Assembly (NCBI GenBank): GCA_024280485.1
Contig: JAJRQB010000080.1
Location: 1 to 44,950 of the forward strand
DNA: 44,950 bases
Source of the DNA: Deltaproteobacteria bacterium
GTDB lineage: Bacteria > Desulfobacterota > Desulfuromonadia > Desulfuromonadales > Geopsychrobacteraceae
Direction of reading: 5' to 3'
The position numbers were made by a program, and so were the translations under genes. A model generated the notes under the pieces. The model did not search any database. It had not been told where the DNA came from and saw only the letters and a program-made list of their open reading frames with translations. Shown here piece by piece: positions 10,197 to 18,507 of this stretch; the first letter of the stretch is position 1; each line of letters starts with the position of its first letter.

Positions 10197-11450
10197 TTAC
10201 TTCAAACGATGAGCGTACAAGGGGAAAGTCCGACAAAGCTCCTTAACTTCACCTCTGATCTTGGCCAGTTCATTCTGGTTACCGATATTTTGGAGGGCCC
10301 GATCGATCCATTCCGCTACCTGAACCATCTCTGTTTCCTTGAGACCACGGGTCGTTGTTGCCGGAGTACCAATACGGATTCCACTGGTTACGAAGGGGGA
10401 ACGGGTATCGAAGGGGACGGCATTTTTATTAACAGTGATTCCCGCCTCTTCCAGAGTCGCCTCGGCAATTTTACCGGTAATTTCGCTACCCGTAAAATCA
10501 ACCAGCATCAAGTGGTTGTCAGTCCCACCTGAAACCAGGGTAAAACCACGACTAACCAATTCTGCCGCCAAAGTCTGGGCGTTTTTCACAACCTGTCCGG
10601 CATACGTCTTAAATTCTGGAGACAAAGCTTCCTTAAAAGAAACAGCCTTGGCAGCGATCACGTGCATCAGGGGCCCACCCTGGATGCCGGGAAAGATATT
10701 GCTGTTCAGTTTCTTACCCCATTCTTCGGTGCAGAGAATCATGCCACCGCGAGGACCACGCAGAGTTTTATGCGTTGTCGTGGTCACAAAATCTGCATGA
10801 GGCACTGGGTTGGGATGCAGACCGGCTGCAACCAGTCCGGCGATATGAGCCATATCGACCATTACCACGGCGCCAACTTCATCGGCAATCCGGCGAAATG
10901 CCTCGAAATCGATAATACGTGGGTATGCGCTGGCACCGACGACGATCAGCTTCGGCTTGTGCTTTTTAGCCAACTGCCTGACTTCGACATAATCGATAGT
11001 GCCAGTCTCTTGTGTAATACCGTAAGGGACAATATTGTACAGCTTGCCAGAAAAATTGACTGGGGACCCGTGGGTCAGATGTCCTCCATGTGCCAGATTC
11101 ATCCCCAGCACGGTATCTCCAGGCTGACAAACGGCCATGTAAACCGCCATATTAGCCTGGGAGCCTGAATGGGCCTGCACGTTGACATGCTCGGCTCCAA
11201 ATAATTCCTTGGCCCTGTCAATAGCCAACTGCTCGGCCTCATCGACCACCTCACAGCCGCCGTAGTAACGCTTGCCAGGATAACCCTCGGCGTATTTATT
11301 GGTCAGAACCGAACCCTGAGCCTCAAGAACTGCCTCGCTGACAAAGTTTTCCGAAGCGATGAATTCCAGGCTATATTCCTGGCGTTCAGTCTCCCGGACC
11401 AGGATGTCGGCAATTGCGGGATCGGATGCGGCAAGATCTAATTGTGCCAT
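10197..11450 (-). CDS. glyA: Serine hydroxymethyltransferase, 417 aa
   Basis: This PLP enzyme interconverts serine plus tetrahydrofolate with glycine plus 5,10-methylene-tetrahydrofolate in the cytoplasm. The signature [10 protein letters not shown] lies near residue 26, A-H-S-G-S-Q-A-N near 95, and the PLP lysine in [13 protein letters not shown] near residue 230. The length is normal. The start is placed at the ATG at 11450 because it has a GGAGAA ribosome site 5 bases upstream; an upstream in-frame start at 11480 would add ten residues unlike the family. It follows the sulfur-carrier gene after 110 bases, a gap that contains the inverted repeat at 11482-11507, so it may be cotranscribed with glutamate dehydrogenase or have its own control. 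Confidence 0.96.
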   Translation of the reverse strand: MAQLDLAASDPAIADILVRETERQEYSLEFIASENFVSEAVLEAQGSVLTNKYAEGYPGKRYYGGCEVVDEAEQLAIDRAKELFGAEHVNVQAHSGSQANMAVYMAVCQPGDTVLGMNLAHGGHLTHGSPVNFSGKLYNIVPYGITQETGTIDYVEVRQLAKKHKPKLIVVGASAYPRIIDFEAFRRIADEVGAVVMVDMAHIAGLVAAGLHPNPVPHADFVTTTTHKTLRGPRGGMILCTEEWGKKLNSNIFPGIQGGPLMHVIAAKAVSFKEALSPEFKTYAGQVVKNAQTLAAELVSRGFTLVSGGTDNHLMLVDFTGSEITGKIAEATLEEAGITVNKNAVPFDTRSPFVTSGIRIGTPATTTRGLKETEMVQVAEWIDRALQNIGNQNELAKIRGEVKELCRTFPLYAHRLK

Positions 11451-11481
11451 ATGTTTTCTCCAGACTGTTTGCGGATTCAAC

Positions 11482-11507
11482 CAGCAGGTATAAATAATGA
11501 CCTGCTG
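11482..11507. promoter_or_regulatory. Inverted repeat upstream of glyA
   Basis: CAGCAGGT (11482-11489) is an exact inverted repeat of ACCTGCTG (11500-11507), separated by 10 A/T-rich bases. It lies 30 bases before the glyA start. It could be an operator or a small hairpin in the 5' leader; no U run follows. Confidence 0.45.
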
Positions 11508-11560
11508 ACAAAATCTCGTTAATTATTTGACCCCCCAGCCTCTTTCGAGACCGTTATTGC

Positions 11561-11785
11561 CTACCCTCCTCCCACCAGAGGGAGCAGAGAGACCTTGTCC
11601 CCCTCGTTCAGCGACTGTTCCAGGGTGCTATGGGTCCCATTCAGCAAAATGACACCAAGGCTTCTTTCCGATAGTTGAAGCTCTTCCACTATTTGGCCAA
11701 TGGTCGCTCCTGGCGGGTAGTCCCGGATTTCATTCTTGAACCGCCCGATGCAAAAGGAGGCAAAAAACGTCACCTTAATTTCCAT
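11561..11785 (-). CDS. MoaD/ThiS-family sulfur carrier protein, 74 aa
   Basis: This is a small beta-grasp protein ending in Val-Gly-Gly-Gly. The C-terminal di-glycine is the end that is adenylated and thiocarboxylated in MoaD and ThiS. The central P-P-G-A-T-I-G-Q-I-V-E-E-L and E-G-D-K-V-S-L-L-P-L-V segments fit the family, and the length is typical. It lies 56 bases after glutamate dehydrogenase and ahead of glyA, in the same direction. No MoeB/ThiF partner is nearby. Because the window also encodes an aldehyde:ferredoxin oxidoreductase, which needs a tungstopterin, a role in pterin cofactor synthesis is reasonable but unproven; thiamine synthesis is the alternative. The ATG has a GGGGGA ribosome site. 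Confidence 0.8.
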   Translation of the reverse strand: MEIKVTFFASFCIGRFKNEIRDYPPGATIGQIVEELQLSERSLGVILLNGTHSTLEQSLNEGDKVSLLPLVGGG

Positions 11786-11840
11786 ATCGCACTTCCCCCA
11801 ATGGTGAAAATCCTGGTAAAGAAATCCTTGGCGAAATCGT

Positions 11841-14837
11841 TCATAAAAGTCCTATACCACTCAGGTGCCTCTCGACCCTCTGTTGGTAATCCTCATGCCC
11901 GTTCCCCTGATAGACCATCGAAGAAGCAATTTCACTGGCCAGAATGGCAAACTTGATCTTCAGGGGCAGGCCGTCGATCCGCTTGCTGAAGCGCTCCTCC
12001 ATGGCGAGGATCCGCGGCAAATGATGCAGGATCACCTTGCGGTAGAGTGGTCTATTGCAAAGATCTGGATTGCTCTGAAAAAAATCGAACAACCGGGAGT
12101 AATGCTCATTTATCTCCGTGCTGATGGCATTGGAAATCTCGGTATAGAACTGACTGCCCCCCGCGTGACGATGCCGCTTGAAGATCAGCCGCGCCTCCTC
12201 CTCAGCCCGCCGATTCAGAATATAAATAACATCATCGACATACTGTGTTTTATTGCCCAGAAACTCCTGATCAGTCAGCAGCAGATTGGCGATGATTTCG
12301 TAAGAAGATGAGATGACGCCGCACTTATTGGCCGAGGCATCACGCAGGATGACGATGCCCTTCTTCTGCAGTTCGACCCTTGCTTCAGGGGTGATAAATG
12401 AATTGGCCCCTTCCACTATGACACGGGTGTTGGGGTAGCCATCCTTGGATAAGAATCGATGGCAATTGTCTTGATTGACGGACTCCGGCCGTCCGCCGGA
12501 AGGAATGAACAGGTCGGCAGGGACGGTAAAGATGAGGTTGTTATACTCACGGTAGAAATCGTCATTGGAAACCCACGACTCTACAATTCCACTTTCTGTG
12601 CTCACCAGCTTCTGGAACAACTCGCGCACCCCTTCTCGTCGAGTCTGGTCGCGGTAAATGATAAAGCCGCCGGGATGCAAAGCCTCTGGGTTAAAGGCTT
12701 CCAGATCCTCCTTCAGCACGATGCGTGAAAGAGCCTCCCGGTTGATCCCTGCGGGGTCGCAGAGTGCGCCGGTTCCATCCACGATAAGATTGATCCTGAC
12801 CTGCGGACAACGTTCGAGAAGTAAACGCATGGCATTGCCTGCCACATCACCGTTAGGGCCGCCGGTAAACTTGACGGTGAAAGGGTCTTGGTGCATATCA
12901 ATGCCAAGTTCCTGCATGGCAACCTCGGCAAACTTGACGACGCCAATCGAGGTGACACCGAATTCCCTGTGATTGATCCCGACCTTTTTGCTCGACATAA
13001 TCCCGGCGCCAAGCAGGTATCCCTGCTTGACAGCCTGGCGGGCGATCAGCTCGACCATAGTATCGTGCATGTTCTCGTCGGGACCCAGTTCGATCGGCTC
13101 ATCCTCCCCATAGTAGTCGATCACCAACGGGTCCTTGGCCTTTCCGTCTTCGGTAACGTAGATGTTCAGGAAGGCATTGATGAAACCATATTGAAGTTTG
13201 TATAGACGCTGTTTGACCGCTTCGGGGTTCTTCTCCCCTCCCGCGTCAAGAACCGCCACCATTTTTGAACCGCCCTCGTAAATATCCTTATTCTTGAGGT
13301 GCTGGGTATGGGCAAGAACGTAGGTCTCCCTGAAGAGAGTATTGGTACAGGAAAAGTAATCATCACGTCCTTGAGTGATCAGAGTTCGCCAGCCACCCCG
13401 GGCAATATCTGAAAAACCAATGTGGTAGCCTGACCCAAAGCGTCCAAAAAAATAGGTGATACGAAAAGGCCGCTCGGGCGGCAGGTCGCCGGTGAACTCT
13501 TCATCCAGATCATCCAGATAGGCAGGATCGATTCGGAAAGCCAAGGCATGTTTTTCCGGAACGAAGAAGTTGGTCTTCAGGGTATGCCGAATAAAGGAGA
13601 GACAGCAGCGAAAAATCGTCCTGCGAAACTCATCCAGAAAGCATCGGCCGGTATTGTAGTTCTCCACTACCCCGACTGTCTCTTCCAAGGCCTTCCGGTA
13701 CAGGTCCTGACGCTCGCCGATGGCAGGATCAAATCGGGTTCTGAAAAGCTTAACGAACTGAAGAGCGATGTCGGGATGGTGGAGAAAGGCTCGCCTGACC
13801 CCTTCCAGATCGGAACTTTCGGGATAGGCGTGCGCCAGATTGGTGTGGCAGAAACCGATAAAGGCGTTGATCAGTGAAGCATCCGCCCCACTGGTAATTC
13901 CCGTGGTAACCAATTGGTCATAACTTGGGGAAAAGGTTGACAGAATCTGAGTATTGTAGAGCTCTTCCTTGAGTCGCTGAAAGAGACAAGAGCCCTTTTC
14001 CACCCTACCACCACCTGATGCATTTACGTAAAAGGTCACCAGAAAATAAGGATGTATTCCATTACTGATGGTCAGGCAGTAGGTGCGTTTGACAAAGATA
14101 TCGAGTCTCTTGAACACCTCCAGTGTCTGCTGCAAGAAGCCTCTTTGGGGAGGATTTCCGACCCCGAACAGAATCCGGGATTCTTGCATGCCATCAGGAC
14201 CGTTGGTCGGCTCATCATCGAGGTATACCCCCTCATGCATAGTCGTCTGCTTGTAAAGTCGGAGGATACGCGCAACACGCTCAGGGGGTGAAATTCGTAC
14301 GTACTTTTCATTGTTGAGCCACAACAAATGCAGCAACGGATCGACATCGTCGAGATCGAATCCCGGATAGTTTTTTTTCAAAGCTTTCGTGACAGCAGTT
14401 TTAACCTGCGGTGGAATCTGCGTGTTGCCCATCTGGGCAATCTCCTGGTCTTCCTTGCGATCAAAAGCAAACCTCAAGACCTCAAGCGCATGAGAAGTCC
14501 CGGGGATGGGAGCATATGAGGTCGTAAACTGGACATAGGAAGCTTCTCTCTCTGGAAGACTCCGAAGAGTCTCGTAAAAAGAACCCGGCAGTCCCAACTG
14601 GGCAGTCATAAGAAGCTTTTCGCGGTCGCATAAGACAATTCTGCGATTCTGCTCCAGACGGTGAAGACCGGAAGCCAGGGTTGCAATTGCCTCTACCTCG
14701 TCCTTATTGGCAAGGAAGAAGTAATGGTGCATCTGCTCTTTGAGCCAGGTCAAATTAGCCTTAGCCTTTGTGCTGTTAAGACTAATACTCTCCTGAATTT
14801 GATTGACTAAGTTTTCTGTTGAACCGTTCAACGTCAT
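11841..14837 (-). CDS. Large NAD-type glutamate dehydrogenase, 998 aa
   Basis: The protein belongs to the large (about 115 kDa) NAD-dependent glutamate dehydrogenase class, which deaminates glutamate to 2-oxoglutarate and ammonium, usually in catabolism. The catalytic core is in the second half: Y-E-G-G-S-K-M-V near residue 535 carries the substrate-binding lysine region, and K-F-T-G-G-P-N-G-D-V-A-G-N near residue 665 is the family's core signature. The N-terminal 450 residues are the regulatory extension of this class. The start is set at the ATG at 14837, preceded by AGGTGG; an in-frame GTG at 14843 overlaps that ribosome site. A strong hairpin with a U run (14873-14917) lies between the sigma-54 promoter (15092-15109) and this gene, which suggests attenuation. 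Confidence 0.92.
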   Translation of the reverse strand: MTLNGSTENLVNQIQESISLNSTKAKANLTWLKEQMHHYFFLANKDEVEAIATLASGLHRLEQNRRIVLCDREKLLMTAQLGLPGSFYETLRSLPEREASYVQFTTSYAPIPGTSHALEVLRFAFDRKEDQEIAQMGNTQIPPQVKTAVTKALKKNYPGFDLDDVDPLLHLLWLNNEKYVRISPPERVARILRLYKQTTMHEGVYLDDEPTNGPDGMQESRILFGVGNPPQRGFLQQTLEVFKRLDIFVKRTYCLTISNGIHPYFLVTFYVNASGGGRVEKGSCLFQRLKEELYNTQILSTFSPSYDQLVTTGITSGADASLINAFIGFCHTNLAHAYPESSDLEGVRRAFLHHPDIALQFVKLFRTRFDPAIGERQDLYRKALEETVGVVENYNTGRCFLDEFRRTIFRCCLSFIRHTLKTNFFVPEKHALAFRIDPAYLDDLDEEFTGDLPPERPFRITYFFGRFGSGYHIGFSDIARGGWRTLITQGRDDYFSCTNTLFRETYVLAHTQHLKNKDIYEGGSKMVAVLDAGGEKNPEAVKQRLYKLQYGFINAFLNIYVTEDGKAKDPLVIDYYGEDEPIELGPDENMHDTMVELIARQAVKQGYLLGAGIMSSKKVGINHREFGVTSIGVVKFAEVAMQELGIDMHQDPFTVKFTGGPNGDVAGNAMRLLLERCPQVRINLIVDGTGALCDPAGINREALSRIVLKEDLEAFNPEALHPGGFIIYRDQTRREGVRELFQKLVSTESGIVESWVSNDDFYREYNNLIFTVPADLFIPSGGRPESVNQDNCHRFLSKDGYPNTRVIVEGANSFITPEARVELQKKGIVILRDASANKCGVISSSYEIIANLLLTDQEFLGNKTQYVDDVIYILNRRAEEEARLIFKRHRHAGGSQFYTEISNAISTEINEHYSRLFDFFQSNPDLCNRPLYRKVILHHLPRILAMEERFSKRIDGLPLKIKFAILASEIASSMVYQGNGHEDYQQRVERHLSGIGLL

Positions 14838-14872
14838 ATCCACCTAGAGGCCTCTTGTTTTCTGACTGCTCC

Positions 14873-14917
14873 ACAAAAAAATGCCCGGGGAAGCAAGGAG
14901 GTTGGTCCTCCCCGGGC
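14873..14917 (-). terminator. Leader terminator / attenuator ahead of glutamate dehydrogenase
   Basis: On the minus strand GCCCGGGG (14917-14910) pairs with CCCCGGGC (14890-14883), and the hairpin is followed at once by A and seven U (14881-14875). This is a textbook intrinsic terminator. It sits downstream of the sigma-54 promoter and 36 bases upstream of the coding start. Confidence 0.75.
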
Positions 14918-15091
14918 GAAGTATGCGTATTCAAGCCCAACCAGAGCTTCATGGGCTTGAGAAGGATAAAGGCCTTTCCTGTAACATCGAATCAGCCAAG
15001 GCGCAACATCCTCCCTCTTACCTATACTCGATAGATATTCGGCAATAAAACCTTCTATCTACCAGCCATGGATAAGAACATTTATCTGAAT

Positions 15092-15109
15092 GAGCAATAT
15101 ATATGCCGC
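15092..15109 (-). promoter_or_regulatory. Sigma-54 promoter of glutamate dehydrogenase
   Basis: The minus strand reads GCGGCATATATATTGCTC, with GG and GC 12 bases apart. The predicted transcript would have a leader of about 240 bases. Confidence 0.75.
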
Positions 15110-15257
15110 TTGCTGATCAATCTACGCAGGGCCTCAGGGTGGAGCTTGCGCTAGGAAGTTTATGTCGTTTTTTAAGCATGTTACACACCAGAGCCCGCGG
15201 CTCAACAAATTCCCTAAGGAGTCTTTGACAGCTCTTCGAGCATGAACATCAAGCGAC

Positions 15258-15297
15258 TGATGATAACTTTCATCAATGCCGATTATTGCCATCATCC
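15258..15297. promoter_or_regulatory. Tandem activator dyad for glutamate dehydrogenase
   Basis: TGATGATAACTTTCATCA (15258-15275) is a clear dyad. After a 4-base spacer a second copy, CGATTATTGCCATCATCC (15280-15297), follows. The first dyad is 151 bp from the -24 GG. Confidence 0.7.
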
Positions 15298-15340
15298 TCC
15301 ATCTCCCACGAACCTTTCCGGGAGATTTAGCCTAAGAACG

Positions 15341-15378
15341 CAGGAAGCCCTGCACTTACATAAGTGCAGGGCTTCCTG
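15341..15378. repeat. Perfect 18-bp inverted repeat
   Basis: CAGGAAGCCCTGCACTTA (15341-15358) is exactly complementary to 15361-15378, with only two bases between. It lies about 70 bases after the stop of the DMT transporter on the minus strand and may end that transcript, although no U run follows. Confidence 0.6.
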
Positions 15379-15446
15379 GCAATCATTTTGAGTCTAGGTT
15401 CAGCGTCTCATGGTTATCATGTAACAAAGGTCAAATATGGATGAAG

Positions 15447-16319
15447 TTACTCAGCATGCAGCCGCAGATTTGACAAGGTTTGAACAAGCAAAGTGCCCAA
15501 GATCAAGGTCCCTGCGGCGACAGTCGTAACAGGTGGGACCTCGCTCAAAACAAACCAGACCCACAAAGGGGCAACAAGGGTTTCAAGCATCATTATCAAG
15601 CTGGCTTCAGGCGCAGGAAGATAGCGAGGACCAAGAATAATCAGACCATAAGAGACTGGCGCGACAAAAAGACTGAGCAACAGTAGATACCCGATATCAG
15701 CCTGCGCAACAGCACCGAGTTGAGCACCCGACAATAACATCGTCAGAGCCATAATAAAGCCGTAGAGACCGGTCGCTGGCACCATATCAACATGACGGGC
15801 TTTCCGCGCCAAAACGAAACAACCCGCACCAAGACAGGCAGCAATCAGGGTAAGGATGTCCCCCACCGGAGCTCCGTCACCAAGGCGCCCCATAAAGAGT
15901 AATAAAATACCGAAGAAACCAACAACAACAGAGATCCATGTCTGACGGCTGATCCGTTCGCCAAGAAATAAGCGGCTGAAGATAGCAGCAAACAATGGGG
16001 TCGCCGCAAAAATAACAAAAATATTGGCTGTAGCTGTCAGGTGCACGGCAACTGTAAATAGAATGGTCTGCAGAGCTTGAAAGACAGCGATAACGATGCC
16101 GATCCTGCCTATATTCATCACATAGGACCAGATTAAACCTCGCTTCAGAAAACCCAGATAGGCAAAAACCACAAACCCTGAAAGCAAACCGCGCCAAAAG
16201 AGCCGCGTCTTGAGCTCTGTCCCGATCAAACGAATCAACAAGGCCTCAGGGCCCAAAATCATCACACCGCCAAAAATGAGCAGTGCCCCACGCATATAGT
16301 CAGATCGAATGCCCTTCAT
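15447..16319 (-). CDS. EamA/DMT-family transporter, 290 aa
   Basis: This is an integral membrane protein with two EamA repeats, about ten hydrophobic helices, of the drug/metabolite transporter superfamily. Members usually export amino acids or other metabolites, or take up nucleotide sugars; the substrate cannot be told from sequence. The start is placed at the ATG at 16319 (M-K-G-I-R-S-D-Y), after a GAGAGA ribosome site. The frame extends upstream to 16460, but that extension is composed of remnants of the glycine cleavage genes read in the wrong frame (see 16336-16517). The C-terminal repeat carries the typical P-A-P-E-A-S-L-I-M-M-L-E segment. Confidence 0.85.
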   Translation of the reverse strand: MKGIRSDYMRGALLIFGGVMILGPEALLIRLIGTELKTRLFWRGLLSGFVVFAYLGFLKRGLIWSYVMNIGRIGIVIAVFQALQTILFTVAVHLTATANIFVIFAATPLFAAIFSRLFLGERISRQTWISVVVGFFGILLLFMGRLGDGAPVGDILTLIAACLGAGCFVLARKARHVDMVPATGLYGFIMALTMLLSGAQLGAVAQADIGYLLLLSLFVAPVSYGLIILGPRYLPAPEASLIMMLETLVAPLWVWFVLSEVPPVTTVAAGTLILGTLLVQTLSNLRLHAE

Positions 16320-16335
16320 TTGTCTCTCAAATACC

Positions 16336-16461
16336 CTATTCGCCCGACACCCAGCAGAGACACGGCTGCCTTGCCGCGGCCGTTTCGTCCAGGCGGCCCA
16401 TGCGGGCCACAGTCGGTGCTGCGTGCAGTAACTCTGGAGTCTCTTTGGCTTCATTGGCATC
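16336..16461 (-). pseudogene. C-terminal remnant of glycine dehydrogenase subunit 2 (gcvPB)
   Basis: In the minus-strand frame starting at 16461 there are 41 codons before a TAG at 16336-16338. They contain T-P-E-L-L-H-A-A-P-T and R-L-D-E-T-A-A-A-R-Q-P-C-L-C-W, which closely resemble the C-terminal end of the GcvPB subunit of glycine decarboxylase (N-P-E-L-...-A-P-...-R-L-D-E-...-A-A-R-...-W). It is joined directly to a gcvT N-terminal remnant, so everything between was deleted. This reading is from memory of the family's C-terminus; confidence is moderate to good. Confidence 0.65.
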
Positions 16462-16517
16462 TCTCAGCCGCCGAAATCGACCATCCGGGCGCCCAGCTCT
16501 TTGTGGATTCTGTTTAA
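16452..16517 (-). pseudogene. N-terminal remnant of aminomethyltransferase (gcvT)
   Basis: In the frame beginning at 16517 the codons read L-N-R-I-H-K-E-L-G-A-R-M-V-D-F-G-G-stop-E-M-P-M. This is the N-terminal signature of the glycine cleavage T protein (H-x-x-L-G-A-R-M-V-D-F-G-G-W-E-M-P), with the tryptophan TGG changed to TGA. It then runs without a gap into the gcvPB remnant. The window has no other gcv gene. Confidence 0.68.
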
Positions 16518-16584
16518 CCTAGAAACCGCAGTTGAGCGCGAAAAAGATGTGCAGCATATTGATGTGCATAGGTAATTTGAAAAA

Positions 16585-16610
16585 CTCGTGGTCACCTTAT
16601 TGGTGATGAG
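16585..16610 (-). terminator. Possible terminator of the 2-oxoacid dehydrogenase operon
   Basis: On the minus strand CTCATCACC and GGTGACCACGAG form an imperfect hairpin followed by TTTTTC. It lies about 145 bases after the tautomerase stop. Confidence 0.4.
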
Positions 16611-16754
16611 AGCTTTTTCGAATTATCTTGGTGCATCAAGAGGTTGTGCAGACTTTCGTGATCCAACTGCAGTTTCTAGGTTTAAGGGTGTTTTTTTCAA
16701 CATCGTTCCTTCCCCAAAAATGGCAGTCCATATGAACGTTATTAGTTAAATAAC

Positions 16755-16988
16755 TTACTCAAAAGGGTTATAACCTGGTTTTTTATATAGGTTTTCTTCA
16801 TTGTTAAGAATTTCTGGTTTATAAATCTTCTCGGCCCAATCCTTCTGATCAACTTCCTCAAAAGCGACAGACACCTCTTTTTCATCGCACTTAGCAATTG
16901 CAACAACATTTTCAGCAATTTTGTCGGCAAGTTGCTTTTTCTGTTCCTCGGTTCTCCCAGGATAAAGTTTTATTGAGATATGAGGCAT
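16755..16988 (-). CDS. 4-oxalocrotonate tautomerase-family protein, 77 aa
   Basis: This small protein starts Met-Pro-His-Ile-Ser. The proline exposed after removal of Met is the catalytic base of the tautomerase superfamily, and the following K-L-Y-P-G-R-T-E-E-Q-K-K-Q-L-A is the usual beta-alpha segment. It is a few residues longer than typical 60-75 aa members, with a hydrophilic C-terminal tail. It lies 31 bases after lpdA with a good AAGGGG ribosome site, as the last gene of the 2-oxoacid dehydrogenase operon. Its substrate is unknown; keto-enol isomerisation of a 2-oxoacid would fit the neighbours, but that is inference. Confidence 0.82.
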   Translation of the reverse strand: MPHISIKLYPGRTEEQKKQLADKIAENVVAIAKCDEKEVSVAFEEVDQKDWAEKIYKPEILNNEENLYKKPGYNPFE

Positions 16989-17019
16989 TATCTTTTCCCC
17001 TTAAGTCCTGATTATCATT

Positions 17020-18417
17020 CTAAACGTGAATCGCCTTTTCATAGGCGTCGAGCACTGACTCATGCATCATTTCGGAGAGGGTTGGATGAGCGAAGATGGT
17101 CTGCATCAACTCCTCTTCGGTTGTTTCCAGATTCATGGCGATTCCATAGCCCTGAATCATTTCGGTCACCTCAGCGCCGATCATGTGTGCACCCAAAAGT
17201 TCTCCGCTATCTGCGTCGAAGATGGTCTTGACCAGCCCCCCGGTTTCACCCAAGGCAATCGCTTTGCCATTTGCGGCAAAGGGGAAAGAACCGACTTTGA
17301 TGTTACCGCCGCGTGCTCTGGCCTGTTCTTCAGTCAGTCCGATATTGGCGACCTGGGGATGTGCATAGGTACAGTAAGGTATTTTGTCGCGATCCAGGGG
17401 GTGGACATTTTCCAACCCGGCAATCTTCTCGACACAGATAACGCCTTCGTGGCTAGCCTTGTGGGCCAGGCAGGGTGTCCCGACTACGTCACCGATAGCG
17501 TAGATTCCTGGTTCATCGGTCTCCAGCCACTCATTAACCTTGATGGTGTTTTTCTCCACTCTAACCCCGGTCTTTTCCAAACCCAGTCCTTCGACATTCC
17601 CGACCACTCCCATAGCCAGTAAAACCCGATCAACAGTAATTGTTTCTGCCTTGCCATCGCATTCAATGGTCGCAGTAACTGAATCGGCTCCCCGCTCCAT
17701 CCCTTTAAGGAAGGTGGAGGTGCGGATTTCGATCCCCTGCTTGCCCAGATCTTTCTGCAGAATCCCCGAGATTTCCTGATCCCCGGCTGGAAGGACCTGT
17801 GGAAGTGCCTCGACAACGGTGACTTCAGCACCTAACTCATTATAGAAACTGGCAAACTCAAGTCCGATGGCACCAGCACCAACAACCAACAGACACTTGG
17901 GGAAGCTATCGGGTGTCATCGCTTCTTTGTAAGTCCAAACCAGTTTACCGTCAGCCTCCAGCCCTTTAAGCTGCAGTGGACGTCCACCGGTTGCGATAAT
18001 AATATGCTTGCCGGAAATGGATGTCGTTTTCCCGTCCTTCTCCACACTCAGCCTGCCCGGCCCTTCAATCTTGCCGGTACCATCGATAACCGTGACATTG
18101 TTCTTTTTCAGCAGAAACCCGACGCCTTTCTGCAGTTTGGTGGAAACACGGCGAGAACGTTTGATGACTTTGTCGAGGTCAAAGCCAAAGTCACCGGCAC
18201 TGAGGCCATAGCTCTTCGCCTCTTTCATATATCTGAAGACCTCGGCGCTACGGAGCAGCGCTTTGGTCGGGATACAACCCCAGTTGAGACAGATCCCGCC
18301 AAGGTGCTCACGCTCCACCAGAGCAGTCTTGAGGCCAAGTTGGGCGCCTCGGATAGCCGCTACGTACCCACCAGGGCCGCCACCGACAATAATAAGATCG
18401 AATGTTTGATCCTTCAC
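17020..18417 (-). CDS. lpdA: Dihydrolipoyl dehydrogenase (E3), 465 aa
   Basis: This flavoprotein reoxidises the dihydrolipoyl groups of E2 with NAD. The FAD-binding motif V-G-G-G-P-G-G-Y lies near residue 12, the redox-active disulfide is in G-G-I-C-L-N-W-G-C-I-P-T-K near residue 40, the NAD-binding V-V-G-A-G-A-I-G is near residue 175, and the active-site His-Pro of H-P-T-L-S-E-M-M-H-E is near the C-terminus. The start is taken as the GTG at 18417, because GAGGAG lies at the right distance; an in-frame GTG at 18432 overlaps that ribosome site. It is the fifth gene of the operon, after lipB, and serves the complex encoded upstream and possibly other lipoyl enzymes. The glycine cleavage system, which would also use it, is only a fossil here. 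Confidence 0.95.
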   Translation of the reverse strand: MKDQTFDLIIVGGGPGGYVAAIRGAQLGLKTALVEREHLGGICLNWGCIPTKALLRSAEVFRYMKEAKSYGLSAGDFGFDLDKVIKRSRRVSTKLQKGVGFLLKKNNVTVIDGTGKIEGPGRLSVEKDGKTTSISGKHIIIATGGRPLQLKGLEADGKLVWTYKEAMTPDSFPKCLLVVGAGAIGLEFASFYNELGAEVTVVEALPQVLPAGDQEISGILQKDLGKQGIEIRTSTFLKGMERGADSVTATIECDGKAETITVDRVLLAMGVVGNVEGLGLEKTGVRVEKNTIKVNEWLETDEPGIYAIGDVVGTPCLAHKASHEGVICVEKIAGLENVHPLDRDKIPYCTYAHPQVANIGLTEEQARARGGNIKVGSFPFAANGKAIALGETGGLVKTIFDADSGELLGAHMIGAEVTEMIQGYGIAMNLETTEEELMQTIFAHPTLSEMMHESVLDAYEKAIHV

Positions 18418-18507
18418 AGTTTTTCTCCTCACAGGGCTCAGTATCAGTTCTGACCTGTTAAGTCGCTGACAGTTACAACCCCGTTGATGCTAAACAAATT
18501 GAATTGA

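Larger units (their letters stand above)
14838..15446. other. Long 5' leader and control region of glutamate dehydrogenase
   Basis: Reading toward the gene on the minus strand, the gap holds a perfect 18-bp inverted repeat (15341-15378), the tandem dyad (15258-15297), a sigma-54 promoter (15092-15109), a leader hairpin CAAGCCCA/TGGGCTTG (14932-14939 with 14952-14959) and then an intrinsic-terminator-like hairpin (14873-14917). No protein gene is supported here. Confidence 0.7.

Noticed and set aside
16320-16460. N-terminal extension of the DMT transporter to 16460
   Set aside because: The extension is the gcvT/gcvPB remnant read in another frame and lacks membrane-protein character.
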